Source: Pelagibacterales bacterium SAG-MED28
GTDB lineage: Bacteria; Pseudomonadota; Alphaproteobacteria; Pelagibacterales; Pelagibacteraceae
Assembly (NCBI GenBank): GCA_014653835.1
Contig: JACWDY010000001.1
Coordinates: 210,961 to 274,960, forward strand
Direction: 5' to 3'
Length of the DNA: 64,000 nt
A program made the translations under genes and the position numbers. This document shows positions 35,407 through 46,659 of this stretch, piece by piece (the stretch's first letter is position 1; each line of letters starts with the position of its first letter). Under the pieces are notes generated by a model that saw nothing but the letters and a program-made list of their open reading frames with translations, ran no database searches and was not told the DNA's origin.

Positions 35407-37314
35407 TTAATTTAAAATTAAGTAAGTTAATAAAACAGATAAACCTATAAGCATTGCAAAAGCATAATCATAAATAAAACCCGTTTGAAAAAGACCTGCT
35501 TTGTTAGAAAGTTTCTTAATCAGTTTTGAGATGCCATCAGGTCCAAATCTATCTATGAAGCCTAGGTCACCTTGTTTCCAGAGAAAAGATCCGATCTTTT
35601 TTGCAGGAAATACAAAAAGCTTTTCATATAAATCATCTATATACCATTTATTAAGTAAAAAATTATAGAGGGGTAGGTTTGTTTTTTTGAAGTCATCTAA
35701 AATTTTAGTATTATAAATAAAATAATAGTAGGCAATTGGAATAGATATAACTACCAATGTTGGTGTTAAAAATAAAAACCAAATAGGAATCGGGACATGT
35801 TTAATCTCATCCAAAAAAAATACTGATGCTTGCCAAAAATCATTACTATGATGCCCTATAAATGTTTCTTTAAATAAATATCCAGAAAATACTGCTCCTA
35901 TAGCTAAAAGCAATAATGGAGCTAACATAACAAAAGGAGATTCGTGAGTTTCATTAATTGGTATGTTCTTATTATTGTAGGGGCCGTGAAAAGTTTTAAA
36001 AAATAGTCTCCAAGAGTATATCGAGGTCAAAAACGCGGTAAATATTCCAATTGAGGCAGCATAATTTCCTAATGATGAGCCTCTTAAATAAGCAAATTCA
36101 ATTATTGCATCTTTCGAATAAAATCCTGATAAAAAGGGAAAGCCAGTTAATGCTAAAGTTCCTATTAACATTAAAGCATAAGTATATGGAAGTTTTTTTC
36201 TAATTCCGCCCATATTTCTAATATCTTGCTCATCTTTGAAAGCATGTATTACTGAACCAGATCCTAAAAATAACAATGCCTTAAAAAAAGCATGAGTGAA
36301 AAGATGAAACATTGCTACATGATAAGCACCAACGCCAGCAGCAAAAAACATATATCCTAATTGACTACAGGTAGAATATGCTACTATTTTTTTAATATCA
36401 TTTTGAACTAAGGCGACGGAAGCTGCAAAAATTGCTGTTATCATTCCAACAATAGTCACTAAATTTAGAGCAGTTTCGGAATATTCAAAAAGCGGTGAAC
36501 ATCTCACCACTAAGAATACTCCTGCAGTTACCATTGTAGCAGCATGAATTAATGCTGAAACAGGGGTCGGTCCCTCCATTGCATCTGGTAACCAAGTATG
36601 TAAGAGAAATTGAGCAGATTTACCCATAGCCCCAATAAATAAAAATATACAAATTAAGGTAATTAAAGATGACTCAAAGCCAAAAAATACTAATTTATTT
36701 TCTATAAATTGTGGAGCTGTATCAAAAACTTCTTGAAAATTTATAGTTCCAAAATAAAAAAAAATAAGGAAAATTCCTATTGCTAAACCAAAATCACCCA
36801 CTCTATTGACTATAAAAGCTTTAATTGCTGCATTGTTTGCGCTTTCTTTTTTATACCAAAATCCGATTAATAAATAAGAACATAAACCAACTCCCTCCCA
36901 GCCAAAAAATAATTGTAAAAAATTATCTGAGACAACAAGTACAAGCATTGAAAAGGTGAATAGAGACAAGTAAGACATAAATCTTGGTTTATAAGGATCA
37001 TGGCTCATATAACCAATTGAATAAATATGAACTAATGCTGAAACAAAAGTTACTACCAAAAGCATCACTGAACTCAATGGATCAATATTAATTGACCAGT
37101 TCGCTACAAAATTTCCTGAGCTAATCCATTCAAATATTTTGTAGTTACCGTACTCTCCGGTTTGCAAGCCTTTCCAAAATAGTATTATTGAAAAAATAGC
37201 AGACAAGCTTACAAATAAACTCGTAGTTATCTCTGCAAAGTATTTTACTAATTTTCTACCTAGGTAACCAAAAATTGAACCTAACAGAGGAAGAAAAATG
37301 ATAGCGTATTCCAT
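35407..37314 (-). CDS. nuoL: NADH-quinone oxidoreductase subunit L
   Basis: Distal antiporter-like subunit, 635 residues, with the long C-terminal lateral helix region. Signatures are FFGWEGVGLCSYLLIGFWY with the conserved Glu, FLLHTWLPDAMEGPTPVSALIHAATMV and IVAYSTCSQLGYMF. It starts one base after the nuoK stop. Standard length and organisation. Confidence 0.97.
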   Translation of the reverse strand: MEYAIIFLPLLGSIFGYLGRKLVKYFAEITTSLFVSLSAIFSIILFWKGLQTGEYGNYKIFEWISSGNFVANWSINIDPLSSVMLLVVTFVSALVHIYSIGYMSHDPYKPRFMSYLSLFTFSMLVLVVSDNFLQLFFGWEGVGLCSYLLIGFWYKKESANNAAIKAFIVNRVGDFGLAIGIFLIFFYFGTINFQEVFDTAPQFIENKLVFFGFESSLITLICIFLFIGAMGKSAQFLLHTWLPDAMEGPTPVSALIHAATMVTAGVFLVVRCSPLFEYSETALNLVTIVGMITAIFAASVALVQNDIKKIVAYSTCSQLGYMFFAAGVGAYHVAMFHLFTHAFFKALLFLGSGSVIHAFKDEQDIRNMGGIRKKLPYTYALMLIGTLALTGFPFLSGFYSKDAIIEFAYLRGSSLGNYAASIGIFTAFLTSIYSWRLFFKTFHGPYNNKNIPINETHESPFVMLAPLLLLAIGAVFSGYLFKETFIGHHSNDFWQASVFFLDEIKHVPIPIWFLFLTPTLVVISIPIAYYYFIYNTKILDDFKKTNLPLYNFLLNKWYIDDLYEKLFVFPAKKIGSFLWKQGDLGFIDRFGPDGISKLIKKLSNKAGLFQTGFIYDYAFAMLIGLSVLLTYLILN

Positions 37315-37629
37315 CTATCCTTTCATACCGTGAATATCTTCAACTCGAATTGACCCTTTGTTTCTATAATAAATTACAATTATTGCTAAACCAATGGCTG
37401 CTTCAGCTGCTGCAACAGTTAAAATTAACATTGTAAATATTTGACCAACTATATCACCAGAAAAAATTGAAAAAGATATAAGATTTATATTTACAGCAAG
37501 CAAAATCAGCTCAATTGACATTAAAATTACAATCACATTTTTTCTATTTAAAAAAATACCTATTACTCCTAAAAAAAATACAATAGCTCCTAAGGATAAA
37601 TAATGACCAAGTCCAATTTCAATCATCAA
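37315..37629 (-). CDS. nuoK: NADH-quinone oxidoreductase subunit K
   Basis: Small three-helix membrane subunit of 104 residues. Conserved acidic residues in the helices appear as [15 protein letters not shown] and [15 protein letters not shown], which are required for proton transfer in Complex I. It overlaps nuoJ by 11 bases; a second Met at residue 2 could also initiate. Confidence 0.96.
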   Translation of the reverse strand: MMIEIGLGHYLSLGAIVFFLGVIGIFLNRKNVIVILMSIELILLAVNINLISFSIFSGDIVGQIFTMLILTVAAAEAAIGLAIIVIYYRNKGSIRVEDIHGMKG

Positions 37630-38245
37630 TTTTTACTCCCTCGTTTGATTTAACTTCTCTGAGTTCAATTGATGACGAAGGATTTCTAGAAATTTGATTA
37701 AAATAACTTTGTTTTTTTACTCCTTTTCTTTGTCTAAAAGTTAATAGAATAGCTCCAATCATGGAAAGTAAAAGTATTACCCCAGACAATTGAAAGTATA
37801 AAATGTAGTCAGTGTACATGACTAGACCTAATTGGTGGGTGTTAGAGATATCAGATATATATAATGTATTACTGGACATAAGATCGTCTTTATATTTCCA
37901 ACCACCAACAACTACTAATAATTCTAAAAGAATTAATACACTTACAATCAATCCTATAGGAATATGAGTTGATTTTTTCCCGATAAACCAAGACTGTTTT
38001 TGCTCAGCTACATTAAGCATCATTACTACAAATAAAAATAGTACTGCTACTGCTCCAACATAGACGATTAATATTATCATGCCTAAAAATTCAGCTCCAA
38101 CCATGATAAAAAGACATCCAACAGAAATAAAATCTAAGATTAAAAAGAAAACCGAGTTAACGGTATTTCTTGAAGTAATAACCATTAAGGAAGAAAAAAT
38201 AGCTATTATTGAAAAAAAATAAAAAAAGATAGAGTGGGCTAACAT
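37619..38245 (-). CDS. nuoJ: NADH-quinone oxidoreductase subunit J
   Basis: Five-helix membrane subunit, 208 residues. The segment [23 protein letters not shown] contains the helix-3 pi-bulge region characteristic of NuoJ/ND6. The polar C-terminal tail (about residues 160-208) is cytoplasmic and variable. It begins at the base next to the nuoI stop. Confidence 0.95.
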   Translation of the reverse strand: MLAHSIFFYFFSIIAIFSSLMVITSRNTVNSVFFLILDFISVGCLFIMVGAEFLGMIILIVYVGAVAVLFLFVVMMLNVAEQKQSWFIGKKSTHIPIGLIVSVLILLELLVVVGGWKYKDDLMSSNTLYISDISNTHQLGLVMYTDYILYFQLSGVILLLSMIGAILLTFRQRKGVKKQSYFNQISRNPSSSIELREVKSNEGVKIDD

Positions 38246-38731
38246 TTATCTGTAAGGTTTATCTAACTTAATATTCTTAGCTAAAACTGACTCCCATCTA
38301 TCCCCATTGTCTAACAATTTTTGTTTATTGTAATAAAGTTCTTCTCTTGTTTCAGTTGCAAATTCAAAATTAGGACCTTGAACTATTGCGTCTACGGGAC
38401 AAGACTCTTGGCACAAACCACAGTAAATACATTTTAGCATGTCGATATCATATCTAGTAGTCTTTCTGCTACCGTCACTTCTTTCAGCTGACTCAATGGT
38501 AATGGCTTGAGCTGGACAAACTGCTTCGCAAAGTTTACACGCAATGCATCTTTCTTCTCCATTAGAGTACCTTCTTAAAGCGTGTTCACCTCTCATACGT
38601 GGACTAATTGGTCCTTTTTCAAAAGGATAATTTATAGTTTTTGATTTTTTAAACATCTCTTTAATAGCCATTATTAAACCTTTCACAAACTCTACTAATA
38701 AAATAGTTTTTAAAATTCTTACCAAAGTCAT
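38246..38731 (-). CDS. nuoI: NADH-quinone oxidoreductase subunit I
   Basis: Peripheral-arm subunit holding iron-sulfur clusters N6a and N6b, 161 residues. Two 4Fe-4S motifs are complete: [12 protein letters not shown] and [12 protein letters not shown]. The N-terminal amphipathic segment docks on the membrane, and [11 protein letters not shown] precedes the first motif as in other alphaproteobacterial and mitochondrial homologues. It is coupled to nuoH by TAATG at 38729-38733. Confidence 0.97.
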   Translation of the reverse strand: MTLVRILKTILLVEFVKGLIMAIKEMFKKSKTINYPFEKGPISPRMRGEHALRRYSNGEERCIACKLCEAVCPAQAITIESAERSDGSRKTTRYDIDMLKCIYCGLCQESCPVDAIVQGPNFEFATETREELYYNKQKLLDNGDRWESVLAKNIKLDKPYR

Positions 38732-39738
38732 TAAAAGTTTCCTTTCGGAAGTTTATCAAAATAAAATAAAAAACTTGCAGTTAGCACCAGATATATCAAG
38801 GAAAAAGGCAATAAAATTTTCCAACCTAATCTCATTAATTGGTCGTATCTATATCTTGGTACAATTGCTTTAACTAGTGCAAATAAAAAAAATAAAAATA
38901 AAATTTTCAATATCATCCAAATTGGTGCTGGAACTAAATTAAATGGGTAGATATCAATAATTGGTAACCAACCGCCTAAAAATAATATAGCCCCCATAGC
39001 ACACATTAGAAGTATATTTGCATATTCTCCAAGCCAAAACATTGCATACATCATTCCAGAATATTCAGTTTGATAACCGGCAACTAGTTCTGCTTCTGCT
39101 TCAGCTAAATCAAAAGGTGGTCTATTTGTTTCTGCTAAAGCGGAAATAAAAAAAATTACAAACATTGGAAATAAAGGAATTACGTACCACAACTCTCTTT
39201 GAGCTAAGACAATGTCTTTTAAATTTAGAGAACCAACACACAAAAGCACGTTAATAATAATAATTCCAATTGATACTTCGTATGAAACCATCTGGGCTGC
39301 GGATCTTATAGCTCCTAAAAAAGGATATTTAGAATTAGAAGCCCATCCTCCCATAATTATTCCGTAAACCCCAAGCGAAGAAACTGCAAATAAATATAAT
39401 ATACCAACATTTATATCAGATAGAACAAAGTCTTCACTCATTGGGATCACCGCCCAGGCAACTAAAGCAAGAGTCATTGTTACAATTGGAGCTAAAATAA
39501 AAACAGCTTTATTAGCACTAGCTGGGATGATTATTTCCTTAAAAATATATTTTAAAGCATCTGCTAATGTTTGAAGCAAACCAAATGGGCCAACGACGTT
39601 TGGACCTTTTCTTTTTTGAACTAAACCCCAAACCCTTCTATCTAACCATACAACCATAGCTACAGATACTAATATCGGCACTAGCATAAATAAGATTTTG
39701 TAAACTTCCTCACCTAAGACCTGTAAATATTCAAACAT
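38731..39738 (-). CDS. nuoH: NADH-quinone oxidoreductase subunit H
   Basis: Quinone-site membrane subunit, 335 residues with eight helices. Signatures include [34 protein letters not shown] near the N-terminus and [28 protein letters not shown] with the conserved acidic residues leading to the quinone cavity. It overlaps nuoG and nuoI by one base each. Confidence 0.97.
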   Translation of the reverse strand: MFEYLQVLGEEVYKILFMLVPILVSVAMVVWLDRRVWGLVQKRKGPNVVGPFGLLQTLADALKYIFKEIIIPASANKAVFILAPIVTMTLALVAWAVIPMSEDFVLSDINVGILYLFAVSSLGVYGIIMGGWASNSKYPFLGAIRSAAQMVSYEVSIGIIIINVLLCVGSLNLKDIVLAQRELWYVIPLFPMFVIFFISALAETNRPPFDLAEAEAELVAGYQTEYSGMMYAMFWLGEYANILLMCAMGAILFLGGWLPIIDIYPFNLVPAPIWMILKILFLFFLFALVKAIVPRYRYDQLMRLGWKILLPFSLIYLVLTASFLFYFDKLPKGNF

Positions 39739-41786
39739 TAATTGTTAGTCCCATCTTTTATAGTTTTTTGCCGGATTTGCCTGCATTCACTCATTGTTTT
39801 TGACGAACGAGAAATAGAATTTGTGTAGTAATAGTCAAGTTCTCTAATACCAACTTCTTCGCTTATAAAGTCAGCTTCAATCTCATTCTTTTTTATTTCT
39901 TGTATTTTTGGTAATTCATTTAAATTAGAAAAATTTGAGACATTATTTAAAACTTCTTTTCTTAATTGATCAAAGTTTGATGTCTCATCTTTATAACCTA
40001 GTTTTTTAATAATGTGATTAAAAATTTTCCAATCTTCTAAAGACTCTCCGATTGGATATGAAGCTTTTTTACACTCTTGAAGTCTACCCTCTAAATTTTC
40101 ATATAAACCATTTTGTTCTGTATAAGTTGCACTAGGTAAGATTATATCTGCTAATTCAGCCCCTCTATCTCCATGACTACCTTGATAAACTACAAATTCA
40201 TTATCTTTTTTAAAATCAAGATTGTCTGAACCTAATAAATATAAAAGTTTAAATTTTTTGCTCTTTAAATTAATAAAGAATTGATTATGTGTTTCGGCAT
40301 TTAAAATTTTTAAATCTAATAGGCCTACTGTGGAAGCATTTTGAGTTAATATATTTAATGAATTCCAATTTTCATTGATTAAATTATTTTTTATTAAAAA
40401 AAATTTGAGTTTTTCAAAAATATATTTTCCACTTTTCAGTTCTAACGCGGATTCACCGATTATTATTATTGGTTTTTTTGCTAATAAAAGTTTTTTAGTA
40501 AATTCATGTTCGTTGTTTATAATTTTTTTGATTTCATCTGTCCTGTTGCCGATTATTTCATAGTCGTAAGTTAAATCACCAGGATCACCTATTGAAAAGA
40601 TTGGAACTTTTTTATTGACAAATGTTTTTCTTATTCTTGCATTTAAAATAGCCGCCTCATGTCTAGGATTTGTCCCAATTAGTAATATTAAATCTGACTC
40701 CTCTATTCCAGCTATTGAAGAATTAAAAATATAATTTATTTTTTCTTCGGAATTTACGTAAAAATTCTTCTCTCGAAATTCTAAGTTTTCACTTTTAAAT
40801 ACATTGAATAGCTTTTTAAAACCGATAGCGCTTTCCATATTAATCATATCACCAATATGTCCTGCTATTTCATCAGGTTGAAAAGATTGTATTTTCTCAA
40901 CTAAAAGAGCTATGGCCTCGTCCCAGCTAGATTTCTGTAGTTTATTTTCCTTCTTTATATATGGAACATCTAATCTTTGTTTTAATAGCCCGTCACATGA
41001 ATATCTAGTTTTGTCAGAAATCCATTCTTCATTAATCTCGTTATTTAATCTTGGTAAAATTCTTTTTACTTCCCAGTTGTAGGTGTCCACTCTTATATTT
41101 GAGCCCACAGCATCCATTACATCTATACTTTCAGTCTTTTTTAATTCCCATGGTCTGGCTTCAAATGCGTAAGGTTTAGATGTTAATGCTCCAACAGGGC
41201 ATAAATCAATTACGTTTGCAGATAACTCAGACTCCATAGATTTTTCTAAATAAGTTGTTATCTCCATATTTTCACCTCTACCTATAGCGCCAATTTCTGG
41301 AACTCCAGCTACTTCGGTTGCAAATCGTATGCATCTTGTGCAGTGAATACATCTTGTCATTTGAGTTTTAATTAAAGGACCCATGTACTTTTCTTTTACA
41401 TCTCTTTTGTTTTCAACAAATCTAGATTTATCTACTCCATAATAAAGCGATTGATCTTGTAAATCACATTCTCCACCTTGATCACATACAGGACAATCTA
41501 ATGGATGATTGGCTAGTAAAAATTCCATCACACCTTTTCTAGCTTTCTCAACAAAAGGAGTATTAGTTTTAATATTCATTCCTTCGGCTGCTGGCATAGC
41601 ACAAGAGGCTATCGGCTTTGGAGATTTTTCCATTTCAACTAAGCACATTCTGCAGTTTCCAGCTATTGAGAGTTTTTCGTGATAACAAAATCTTGGTATT
41701 TCTACATCTGCAAGCTCACAAGCTTGAAGAACTGTCATGCCTTTTTCAAATTCTATTTCTTTTCCATTTATTAGAATTTTAGGCAT
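39738..41786 (-). CDS. nuoG: NADH-quinone oxidoreductase subunit G
   Basis: Largest peripheral subunit, 682 residues. The N-terminal 2Fe-2S ferredoxin domain has [19 protein letters not shown] (N1b). [17 protein letters not shown] carries the His-Cys cluster N5, and [18 protein letters not shown] with the later DLCPVGAL the 4Fe-4S cluster N4. The C-terminal molybdopterin-oxidoreductase-like domain is diverged and lacks the extra N7 cysteines, as in mitochondrial-type subunits. It overlaps nuoF by 8 bases. Confidence 0.96.
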   Translation of the reverse strand: MPKILINGKEIEFEKGMTVLQACELADVEIPRFCYHEKLSIAGNCRMCLVEMEKSPKPIASCAMPAAEGMNIKTNTPFVEKARKGVMEFLLANHPLDCPVCDQGGECDLQDQSLYYGVDKSRFVENKRDVKEKYMGPLIKTQMTRCIHCTRCIRFATEVAGVPEIGAIGRGENMEITTYLEKSMESELSANVIDLCPVGALTSKPYAFEARPWELKKTESIDVMDAVGSNIRVDTYNWEVKRILPRLNNEINEEWISDKTRYSCDGLLKQRLDVPYIKKENKLQKSSWDEAIALLVEKIQSFQPDEIAGHIGDMINMESAIGFKKLFNVFKSENLEFREKNFYVNSEEKINYIFNSSIAGIEESDLILLIGTNPRHEAAILNARIRKTFVNKKVPIFSIGDPGDLTYDYEIIGNRTDEIKKIINNEHEFTKKLLLAKKPIIIIGESALELKSGKYIFEKLKFFLIKNNLINENWNSLNILTQNASTVGLLDLKILNAETHNQFFINLKSKKFKLLYLLGSDNLDFKKDNEFVVYQGSHGDRGAELADIILPSATYTEQNGLYENLEGRLQECKKASYPIGESLEDWKIFNHIIKKLGYKDETSNFDQLRKEVLNNVSNFSNLNELPKIQEIKKNEIEADFISEEVGIRELDYYYTNSISRSSKTMSECRQIRQKTIKDGTNN

Positions 41787-43110
41787 TTTTATTCTCCAAT
41801 AAATGTTGATCCACTAAATAAGGATTATTTAATTTTTTCTTAACTAAAGGCTTGTCTCTGCATCGACTTTCTACTTCTTTTCTAAAATGTCTTAGTAAAC
41901 CTTGAACTGGCCATGCTGACCCCTCGCCGAAGGCACATATGGTATGGCCTTCAATTTGTTTAGTTACATCTGCTAGCAATTCTACGTCACTATAAGTTGC
42001 TTTTCTTTGAACTACTCTGTCAAGAATTCTCCACATCCATCCTGATCCTTCTCTACACGGTGTACATTGACCGCAACTTTCATGCTTATAAAACCGGGCT
42101 ATTCTAGCCATACATTTTACAATATCTTGATCTTTATTTATAACCACAATTCCTGCGGTACCTAATCCACTTTTATTTTCTATAAGCGAGTCAAAATCCA
42201 TTGTGATAGTGTCACAAATTTTTTTAGGCAATAAAGGCATTGAAGAACCACCAGGTATTACTGCTTGAAGATTGTCCCAACCACCAATTACTCCTCCAGC
42301 ATGTTTTTCAATTAAGTCTTTTAATGGAATGCCCATTTCTTCCTCAACGTTACATGGAGAGTTTACATTTCCCGAAATGCAAAATATTTTTGTGCCAGTA
42401 TTCTTTGGTTTCCCTAATGAAGAAAACCATTTACCGCCTCGTCTTAAAATTGTTGGAACTACTGCTACTGTCTCTACGTTATTTACTATAGTTGGACATC
42501 CGTATAAACCTACCAAGGCAGGAAAAGGAGGTTTTAGTCTTGGTTGTCCTTTGTTTCCTTCAATGCTTTCTAAAAGAGCAGTCTCCTCACCACAAATATA
42601 AGCACCCGCTCCATAATGAATGTGAATATCAAAATCCCATCCAGAGCCACATGCATTTTTTCCTAAGTATTTTTTTTCATACGCTTGATCGATAGCTTCT
42701 TGTAGTCTTTTACCCTCATTAAAGTATTCACCTCTAATATAAATATAACATATATGAGCGTTTACAGCGTAACCTGCTATTAGACATCCCTCTATTAATT
42801 TTTGAGGCTCAAACCTTAAAATATCTCTATCCTTACAAGTTCCTGGTTCTGACTCGTCGGCATTAATCACTAAGTAGTGAGGACGTGAACCAACCTCTTT
42901 TGGTGCAAAGGACCATTTAAGACCTGTCGAAAAACCTGCCCCACCTCTACCTCTTAACTCGGATGTTTTAACTTCATTAATAATCCATTCTCGACCTTTT
43001 GAAATTAAATCTTTGGTATTTTTCCAATCATCTCTTTTTAATGAATTTTCTATATCCCAGCCTAATTCATTATAAAGATTATTAAAAATTTTGTCTTCTT
43101 TCTTAAGCAT
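41779..43110 (-). CDS. nuoF: NADH-quinone oxidoreductase subunit F
   Basis: NADH- and FMN-binding subunit with cluster N3. The track start at 43122 reads ATGGAGGAAAACATG, where GGAGG is the Shine-Dalgarno for the second ATG, so 43110 is preferred and gives 443 residues. Signatures are [14 protein letters not shown] (NADH loop), [19 protein letters not shown] (FMN) and [12 protein letters not shown], which with the later C of HTICAFGEG ligates N3. It overlaps nuoE by 8 bases. Confidence 0.96.
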   Translation of the reverse strand: MLKKEDKIFNNLYNELGWDIENSLKRDDWKNTKDLISKGREWIINEVKTSELRGRGGAGFSTGLKWSFAPKEVGSRPHYLVINADESEPGTCKDRDILRFEPQKLIEGCLIAGYAVNAHICYIYIRGEYFNEGKRLQEAIDQAYEKKYLGKNACGSGWDFDIHIHYGAGAYICGEETALLESIEGNKGQPRLKPPFPALVGLYGCPTIVNNVETVAVVPTILRRGGKWFSSLGKPKNTGTKIFCISGNVNSPCNVEEEMGIPLKDLIEKHAGGVIGGWDNLQAVIPGGSSMPLLPKKICDTITMDFDSLIENKSGLGTAGIVVINKDQDIVKCMARIARFYKHESCGQCTPCREGSGWMWRILDRVVQRKATYSDVELLADVTKQIEGHTICAFGEGSAWPVQGLLRHFRKEVESRCRDKPLVKKKLNNPYLVDQHLLENKNA

Positions 43111-43708
43111 GTTTTCCTCCATTAATATTTTCTATTTTTTCAGGAGAAGTATTTTTTCTACCTCTAAATGAACCTGGTTTTAGAGGTTTGTTATTAATTA
43201 AAGACTCAAGTATTTCGGTTGTACTTTTCTCATCTAAGTCCTCATAATAATCATCATTAATTTGTATCATTGGAGCGCTCACACATGCTCCAAGACATTC
43301 AACTTCCATCCAAGAGGAGTTATTTTTTTTAGAAACTTCATTTTCATTCGGGGAAATTTTTTCTTTGCAAAGTTTAACTATTTTATCAGCTCCCCTTAAT
43401 AAACATGGAGTTGTAGTACATACTTGAATAAAATTTTTTCCAACGGGTGCAAGATTATACATGCTATAAAAAGTGGCTACCTCATATACAGAGATGTAGG
43501 GCATAGCTAAAAAATTAGCTATATATTTCATTGCAGCTAAAGGTATCCAATTTTCATTCTGCTTTTGAGCTAAATATAGTAAAGGCATTACTGCACTTTT
43601 TTTATTTTTATCAGGGTACTTTTTCAGTATTTCTTCTACCCTCTTAGTGTTTTCAGTTGAGAATTTAAATTCTTTCGGTTGATCATCATGTACTTTTTTC
43701 ACACTCAT
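43103..43708 (-). CDS. nuoE: NADH-quinone oxidoreductase subunit E
   Basis: Thioredoxin-like subunit carrying the 2Fe-2S cluster N1a, 201 residues. The cluster ligands lie in [12 protein letters not shown] (C-x4-C) and [12 protein letters not shown] (C-x3-C). The C-terminal extension of about 35 residues ([18 protein letters not shown]) is as seen in alphaproteobacterial and mitochondrial 24-kDa homologues. It is coupled to nuoD by ATGA. Confidence 0.96.
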   Translation of the reverse strand: MSVKKVHDDQPKEFKFSTENTKRVEEILKKYPDKNKKSAVMPLLYLAQKQNENWIPLAAMKYIANFLAMPYISVYEVATFYSMYNLAPVGKNFIQVCTTTPCLLRGADKIVKLCKEKISPNENEVSKKNNSSWMEVECLGACVSAPMIQINDDYYEDLDEKSTTEILESLINNKPLKPGSFRGRKNTSPEKIENINGGKHA

Positions 43709-44880
43709 CGATCTACCTCACCAAAAACTATATCTAGAGAACCTAGAACAGCAGGAACATCAGCTAACATGTGCCCTCGAATTAAATAATCCATGGCTTG
43801 AAGATGTGAAAATCCAGGGGCTCTTATCTTACATCTATAGGGTTTACTGCTACCATCTGATATCAAGTAAACTCCAAATTCACCTTTAGGAGCCTCTACA
43901 GCCGTATAAACATTTCCTTTTGGAACTCTATATCCCTCTGTAAATAACTTAAAATGGTGAATCAAAGCTTCCATTGACTCTTTAATTTCATCTCTGTTAG
44001 GTGGAGAAATTTTATTATCAATAGATTTAACAGGGCCTTTGGGTAATTTGTTGATACATTGTAAAATTATTTTAACACTTTCTCTCATCTCCTCTATCCT
44101 ACAAAGATATCTATCGTAACAATCACCGTTTTTTCCAATTGGAATTTTAAAGTCTAAATCTTTATAAACTTCATAAGGTTGTGATCTTCTCAGATCCCAA
44201 GGCACTCCTGAGCCTCTTAACATCACGCCAGAAAAACTATGATCCAATGCTTCTTGTTTAGAAACAATTCCTATTTCAACATTACGTTGTTTAAAAATAC
44301 GATTATCTGTTAGCAAACCCTCTAAATCATCAATTATTTTAGGGAAAGATCTACAGAATTTTTCTATATCTTCTATAAGTTTTAACGGAATATCTTTGTG
44401 AACCCCCCCTGTTCTAAAATAGTTAGCATGTAATCTAGATCCCGATGCTCTTTCATAAAATGTCATTAAAGTTTCTCTTTCTTCGAATCCCCATAGTGAA
44501 GGAGTTAAGGCTCCAACATCTAATGCTTGAGTTGTAACATTTAAAATATGACTTAAAATTCTTCCGATTTCGCAAAAAATTACTCTTATATATTTAGCTC
44601 TAATGGGCACTTCAACATTTAGCAATTTTTCTGCGGCTAGAGCGAAAGCATGCTCTTGGTTCATCGGAGCTACATAGTCCAGCCTATCAAAATAAGGTAA
44701 TGCTTGCGTATAAGTTTTTTGTTCTATTAATTTTTCTGTACCTCTATGAAGTAAACCAATATGTGGATCTGCTTTTTCTACTACTTCCCCGTCTAATTCA
44801 AGTATTAGTCTAAGAACACCGTGAGCAGCAGGGTGTTGAGGACCAAAGTTAAGGCTTAATGACTTAGTTTTTTTTGTCAT
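43705..44880 (-). CDS. nuoD: NADH-quinone oxidoreductase subunit D
   Basis: 49-kDa-type subunit forming the quinone-binding pocket with NuoB, 391 residues. Signatures are [22 protein letters not shown], with the quinone-site His, [10 protein letters not shown], and [17 protein letters not shown], then [22 protein letters not shown]-type sequence at the C-terminus. The quinone-site residues known from the family are present. It overlaps nuoC by 17 bases and remains separate, unlike the nuoCD fusion of E. coli. Confidence 0.97.
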   Translation of the reverse strand: MTKKTKSLSLNFGPQHPAAHGVLRLILELDGEVVEKADPHIGLLHRGTEKLIEQKTYTQALPYFDRLDYVAPMNQEHAFALAAEKLLNVEVPIRAKYIRVIFCEIGRILSHILNVTTQALDVGALTPSLWGFEERETLMTFYERASGSRLHANYFRTGGVHKDIPLKLIEDIEKFCRSFPKIIDDLEGLLTDNRIFKQRNVEIGIVSKQEALDHSFSGVMLRGSGVPWDLRRSQPYEVYKDLDFKIPIGKNGDCYDRYLCRIEEMRESVKIILQCINKLPKGPVKSIDNKISPPNRDEIKESMEALIHHFKLFTEGYRVPKGNVYTAVEAPKGEFGVYLISDGSSKPYRCKIRAPGFSHLQAMDYLIRGHMLADVPAVLGSLDIVFGEVDR

Positions 44881-45478
44881 CTTTACCTAAATTTTTTACT
44901 TCTTTGATGTAATTTGTACCTTCCCAAGGACTCTCGAAATCAAAGTTTCTATAATTTTGTTCGAGTTTTACCGGCTCATAAATAACTTTCTTTTCTTTTT
45001 CACTATATCTAACTTCATTAAAGCCAGTTAATGGAAAATCTTTTCTTAAGGGATGACCTTTAAAACCGTAATCAGTCAAAATTCTTCTGAGATCAGGATG
45101 ATTTTTAAATTTTACACCATACATATCAAAAACTTCTCTTTCCATCCAGTTCGCTGAGGGAAAAATTTTAGTAATAGAATTTATAATTTGATTGATTTCA
45201 AATTTAATCAAAAGTTTAATTCTTGTATTATTTTCGTGTGACAAGAAAAGATAAATTAGTTCAAATCTTTTATCGTTTTCGGGATAATCAACTCCAGCAA
45301 TATCAATAAGTTGTTTAAATTTACAATTTTCATTTAATTTTAAAAACTGAACCACATCTATTAAGTCTTTTTCATTAATTCCGATTAAAAGCTCTCCATT
45401 GTTTATAGAAGAACTTTGAATTTTTGACGAAAGCTCTGAATTAATTAATTTTTCTAGATTTTGTAATTTTGAAATCAT
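44864..45478 (-). CDS. nuoC: NADH-quinone oxidoreductase subunit C
   Basis: 30-kDa-type subunit of the connecting module, 204 residues. The family signature is seen in [42 protein letters not shown]. The C-terminal tail with [20 protein letters not shown] is typical of alphaproteobacteria. It lies 2 bases from nuoB and overlaps nuoD. Confidence 0.96.
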   Translation of the reverse strand: MISKLQNLEKLINSELSSKIQSSSINNGELLIGINEKDLIDVVQFLKLNENCKFKQLIDIAGVDYPENDKRFELIYLFLSHENNTRIKLLIKFEINQIINSITKIFPSANWMEREVFDMYGVKFKNHPDLRRILTDYGFKGHPLRKDFPLTGFNEVRYSEKEKKVIYEPVKLEQNYRNFDFESPWEGTNYIKEVKNLGKDDKKN

Positions 45479-45480
45479 TA

Positions 45481-46017
45481 TTATCTTTGCAATGAACCTT
45501 CTCTTCTTATTTTTTTTTGTAGTTGCAAAATTCCATACAACAAAGCCTCAGCTGAAGGAGGGCAGCCTGGAATATAAATATCAACCGGGACAATTTTATC
45601 ACAACCTCTTACAACCGAATAAGAGTAATGGTAGTATCCACCTCCATTTGCACAACTTCCCATCGATACAACATACCTTGGTTCTGGCATTTGATCGTAT
45701 ACCTTTCTTAAAGCTGGGGCCATTTTATTTGTTAAAGTTCCAGCTACAATCATTACATCAGATTGTCTAGGTGAAGCTCTAGGTGCCGCGCCAAATCTTT
45801 CAAGATCATATCTTGGCATAGATGTTTGCATCATTTCGACTGCACAACATGCGAGGCCAAAAGTCATCCAGTGTAAAGAACCAGTTCTTGCCCAATTAAT
45901 TAAATTATCAGTTGACGTTGTTATAAATCCTTTTTCGGCAAAATCTTTTGCTAAGTCTTTAAATTCCTCAGGTATTTGCTTTTCCTTGTTAGAAAAAGGG
46001 TCGATCTTTATTCCCAT
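45481..46017 (-). CDS. nuoB: NADH-quinone oxidoreductase subunit B
   Basis: Holds cluster N2, the electron donor to quinone. The track start (46038) reads ATG then AAAAAAGGAGCATTAGAATG; the AAGGAG is a Shine-Dalgarno for ATG46017, giving 178 residues beginning [13 protein letters not shown]. Cluster ligands are in [12 protein letters not shown] (tandem Cys), [14 protein letters not shown] and [15 protein letters not shown]. It overlaps nuoA by 10 bases. Confidence 0.97.
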   Translation of the reverse strand: MGIKIDPFSNKEKQIPEEFKDLAKDFAEKGFITTSTDNLINWARTGSLHWMTFGLACCAVEMMQTSMPRYDLERFGAAPRASPRQSDVMIVAGTLTNKMAPALRKVYDQMPEPRYVVSMGSCANGGGYYHYSYSVVRGCDKIVPVDIYIPGCPPSAEALLYGILQLQKKIRREGSLQR

Positions 46018-46376
46018 TCTAATGCTCCTTTTTTCCACTCATAAATAAAACCGATTGTTAATACTCCAAGAAAAATCATCATTGACCAGAAACCCAAAGC
46101 ACCTATCCCGCCTAAAGAAATAGCCCAAGGAAATAAAAAAGCGATCTCTAGGTCAAATATAATAAAGAGTATAGCAACTAGATAAAATCTTACGTCGAAT
46201 TCCATTCTTGAGTCATCAAAAGCTTCGAATCCACATTCGTAAGCAGATAATTTCTCTGGACCAGGATTTGAAGGTGAAGCTAAATAATTAGCTATAACAA
46301 AGCCTATACTTAAAAATATAGCTAAAAATAAAAATATTATTATAGATAAATATTCAGATAGAAAATTATAAATCAT
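46008..46376 (-). CDS. nuoA: NADH-quinone oxidoreductase subunit A
   Basis: First gene of the fourteen-gene Complex I operon; three-helix membrane subunit, 122 residues. The signature is [36 protein letters not shown], including the conserved Cys of the helix1-2 loop that reports on the active/deactive state in mitochondria. A promoter-like pair and a hairpin precede it. The neighbouring upstream gene is tRNA-Asp on the same strand, 166 bases away. Confidence 0.97.
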   Translation of the reverse strand: MIYNFLSEYLSIIIFLFLAIFLSIGFVIANYLASPSNPGPEKLSAYECGFEAFDDSRMEFDVRFYLVAILFIIFDLEIAFLFPWAISLGGIGALGFWSMMIFLGVLTIGFIYEWKKGALEWE

Positions 46377-46395
46377 TTTTTTTAATCAATATCTA

Positions 46396-46417
46396 CCTTG
46401 ATGCCCGTGGCTCAAAG
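46396..46417 (-). promoter_or_regulatory. Hairpin in nuoA leader
   Basis: On the transcribed - strand the sequence reads CUUUGA-GCC-ACG-GGC-A-UCAAGG: a 6-pair outer stem (one G-U) stacked on a GCC/GGC stem with a triloop and one bulged A. It lies about 20 bases upstream of the nuoA start codon and just before the AGGU Shine-Dalgarno region. No U-run follows, so it is not a simple terminator. A translational or mRNA-stability element is possible (inference). Confidence 0.45.
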
Positions 46418-46439
46418 ATTCTTATATTAATTATTATTA

Positions 46440-46467
46440 CTTATAACATTTCATCTTAAAGTGTACA
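46440..46467 (-). promoter_or_regulatory. Candidate promoter of the nuoA-N operon
   Basis: On the - strand TGTACA (46462-46467) and TATAAG (46440-46445) are separated by 16 bases, matching -35 at 4/6 and -10 at 5/6. Transcription from here would give a leader of about 55-60 bases containing the hairpin at 46396-46417. It lies in the 166-base gap between tRNA-Asp and nuoA, the only room for a promoter; the rest of that gap shows nothing else I recognise. Confidence 0.4.
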
Positions 46468-46542
46468 GGACAGAAAGAAGCATTTTTGTTGATCAATAAA
46501 TGTTTATTTATTTCGATCTACATGAAAATGATTATCAATTAG

Positions 46543-46619
46543 TGGCGGGAGTGACCGGGCTCGAACCGGCGACCTCCTGCGTGACAGGCAGGCGCTCTAA
46601 CCAACTGAGCTACACCCCC
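46543..46619 (-). tRNA. tRNA-Asp (anticodon GTC), host type
   Basis: On the - strand a full 77-base cloverleaf with encoded CCA. The acceptor stem GGGGGTG/CACTCCC has one G-T pair, the D arm is GCTC/GAGC, the anticodon stem CCTGC/GCAGG has loop CTGTCAC (anticodon GTC, C38), and the T arm is GCCGG TTCGAGC CCGGT. The discriminator is G73. All known Asp identity elements are present. Its 5' end faces the prophage; the 3' end faces nuoA. It is intact, so if it is the integration target the phage reconstitutes the 5' part. Confidence 0.95.
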
Positions 46620-46630
46620 ACTTAACTTTT

Positions 46631-46659
46631 TGCAAAACTTGGTGCAAACGTGGTGCAAC
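46631..46659 (+). repeat. Helically phased direct repeats next to tRNA-Asp, possible att arm sites
   Basis: Three copies of TGCAA start at 46631, 46643 and 46654 (spacing 12 and 11 bases, about one helical turn); the last two are part of the longer repeat TGGTGCAA. Immediately to the right is an inverted repeat GTGGTG (46650-46655) / CACCAC (46672-46677). They sit 11 to 58 bases from the 5' end of the tRNA, where integrase arm-type or excisionase sites would be expected in a tRNA-inserted phage. The repeat pattern is seen directly; the function is inferred. Confidence 0.4.

Noticed and set aside
42240-42695. Three overlapping + strand ORFs opposite nuoF
   Set aside because: Shadows of the nuoF coding sequence; no family resemblance and no promoter or ribosome-binding site.
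46396-46417. nuoA leader hairpin as a SAM-type riboswitch or rho-independent terminator
   Set aside because: No SAM-II/SAM-V consensus beyond a small hairpin, no U-run after the stem and it precedes a gene without link to methionine metabolism.
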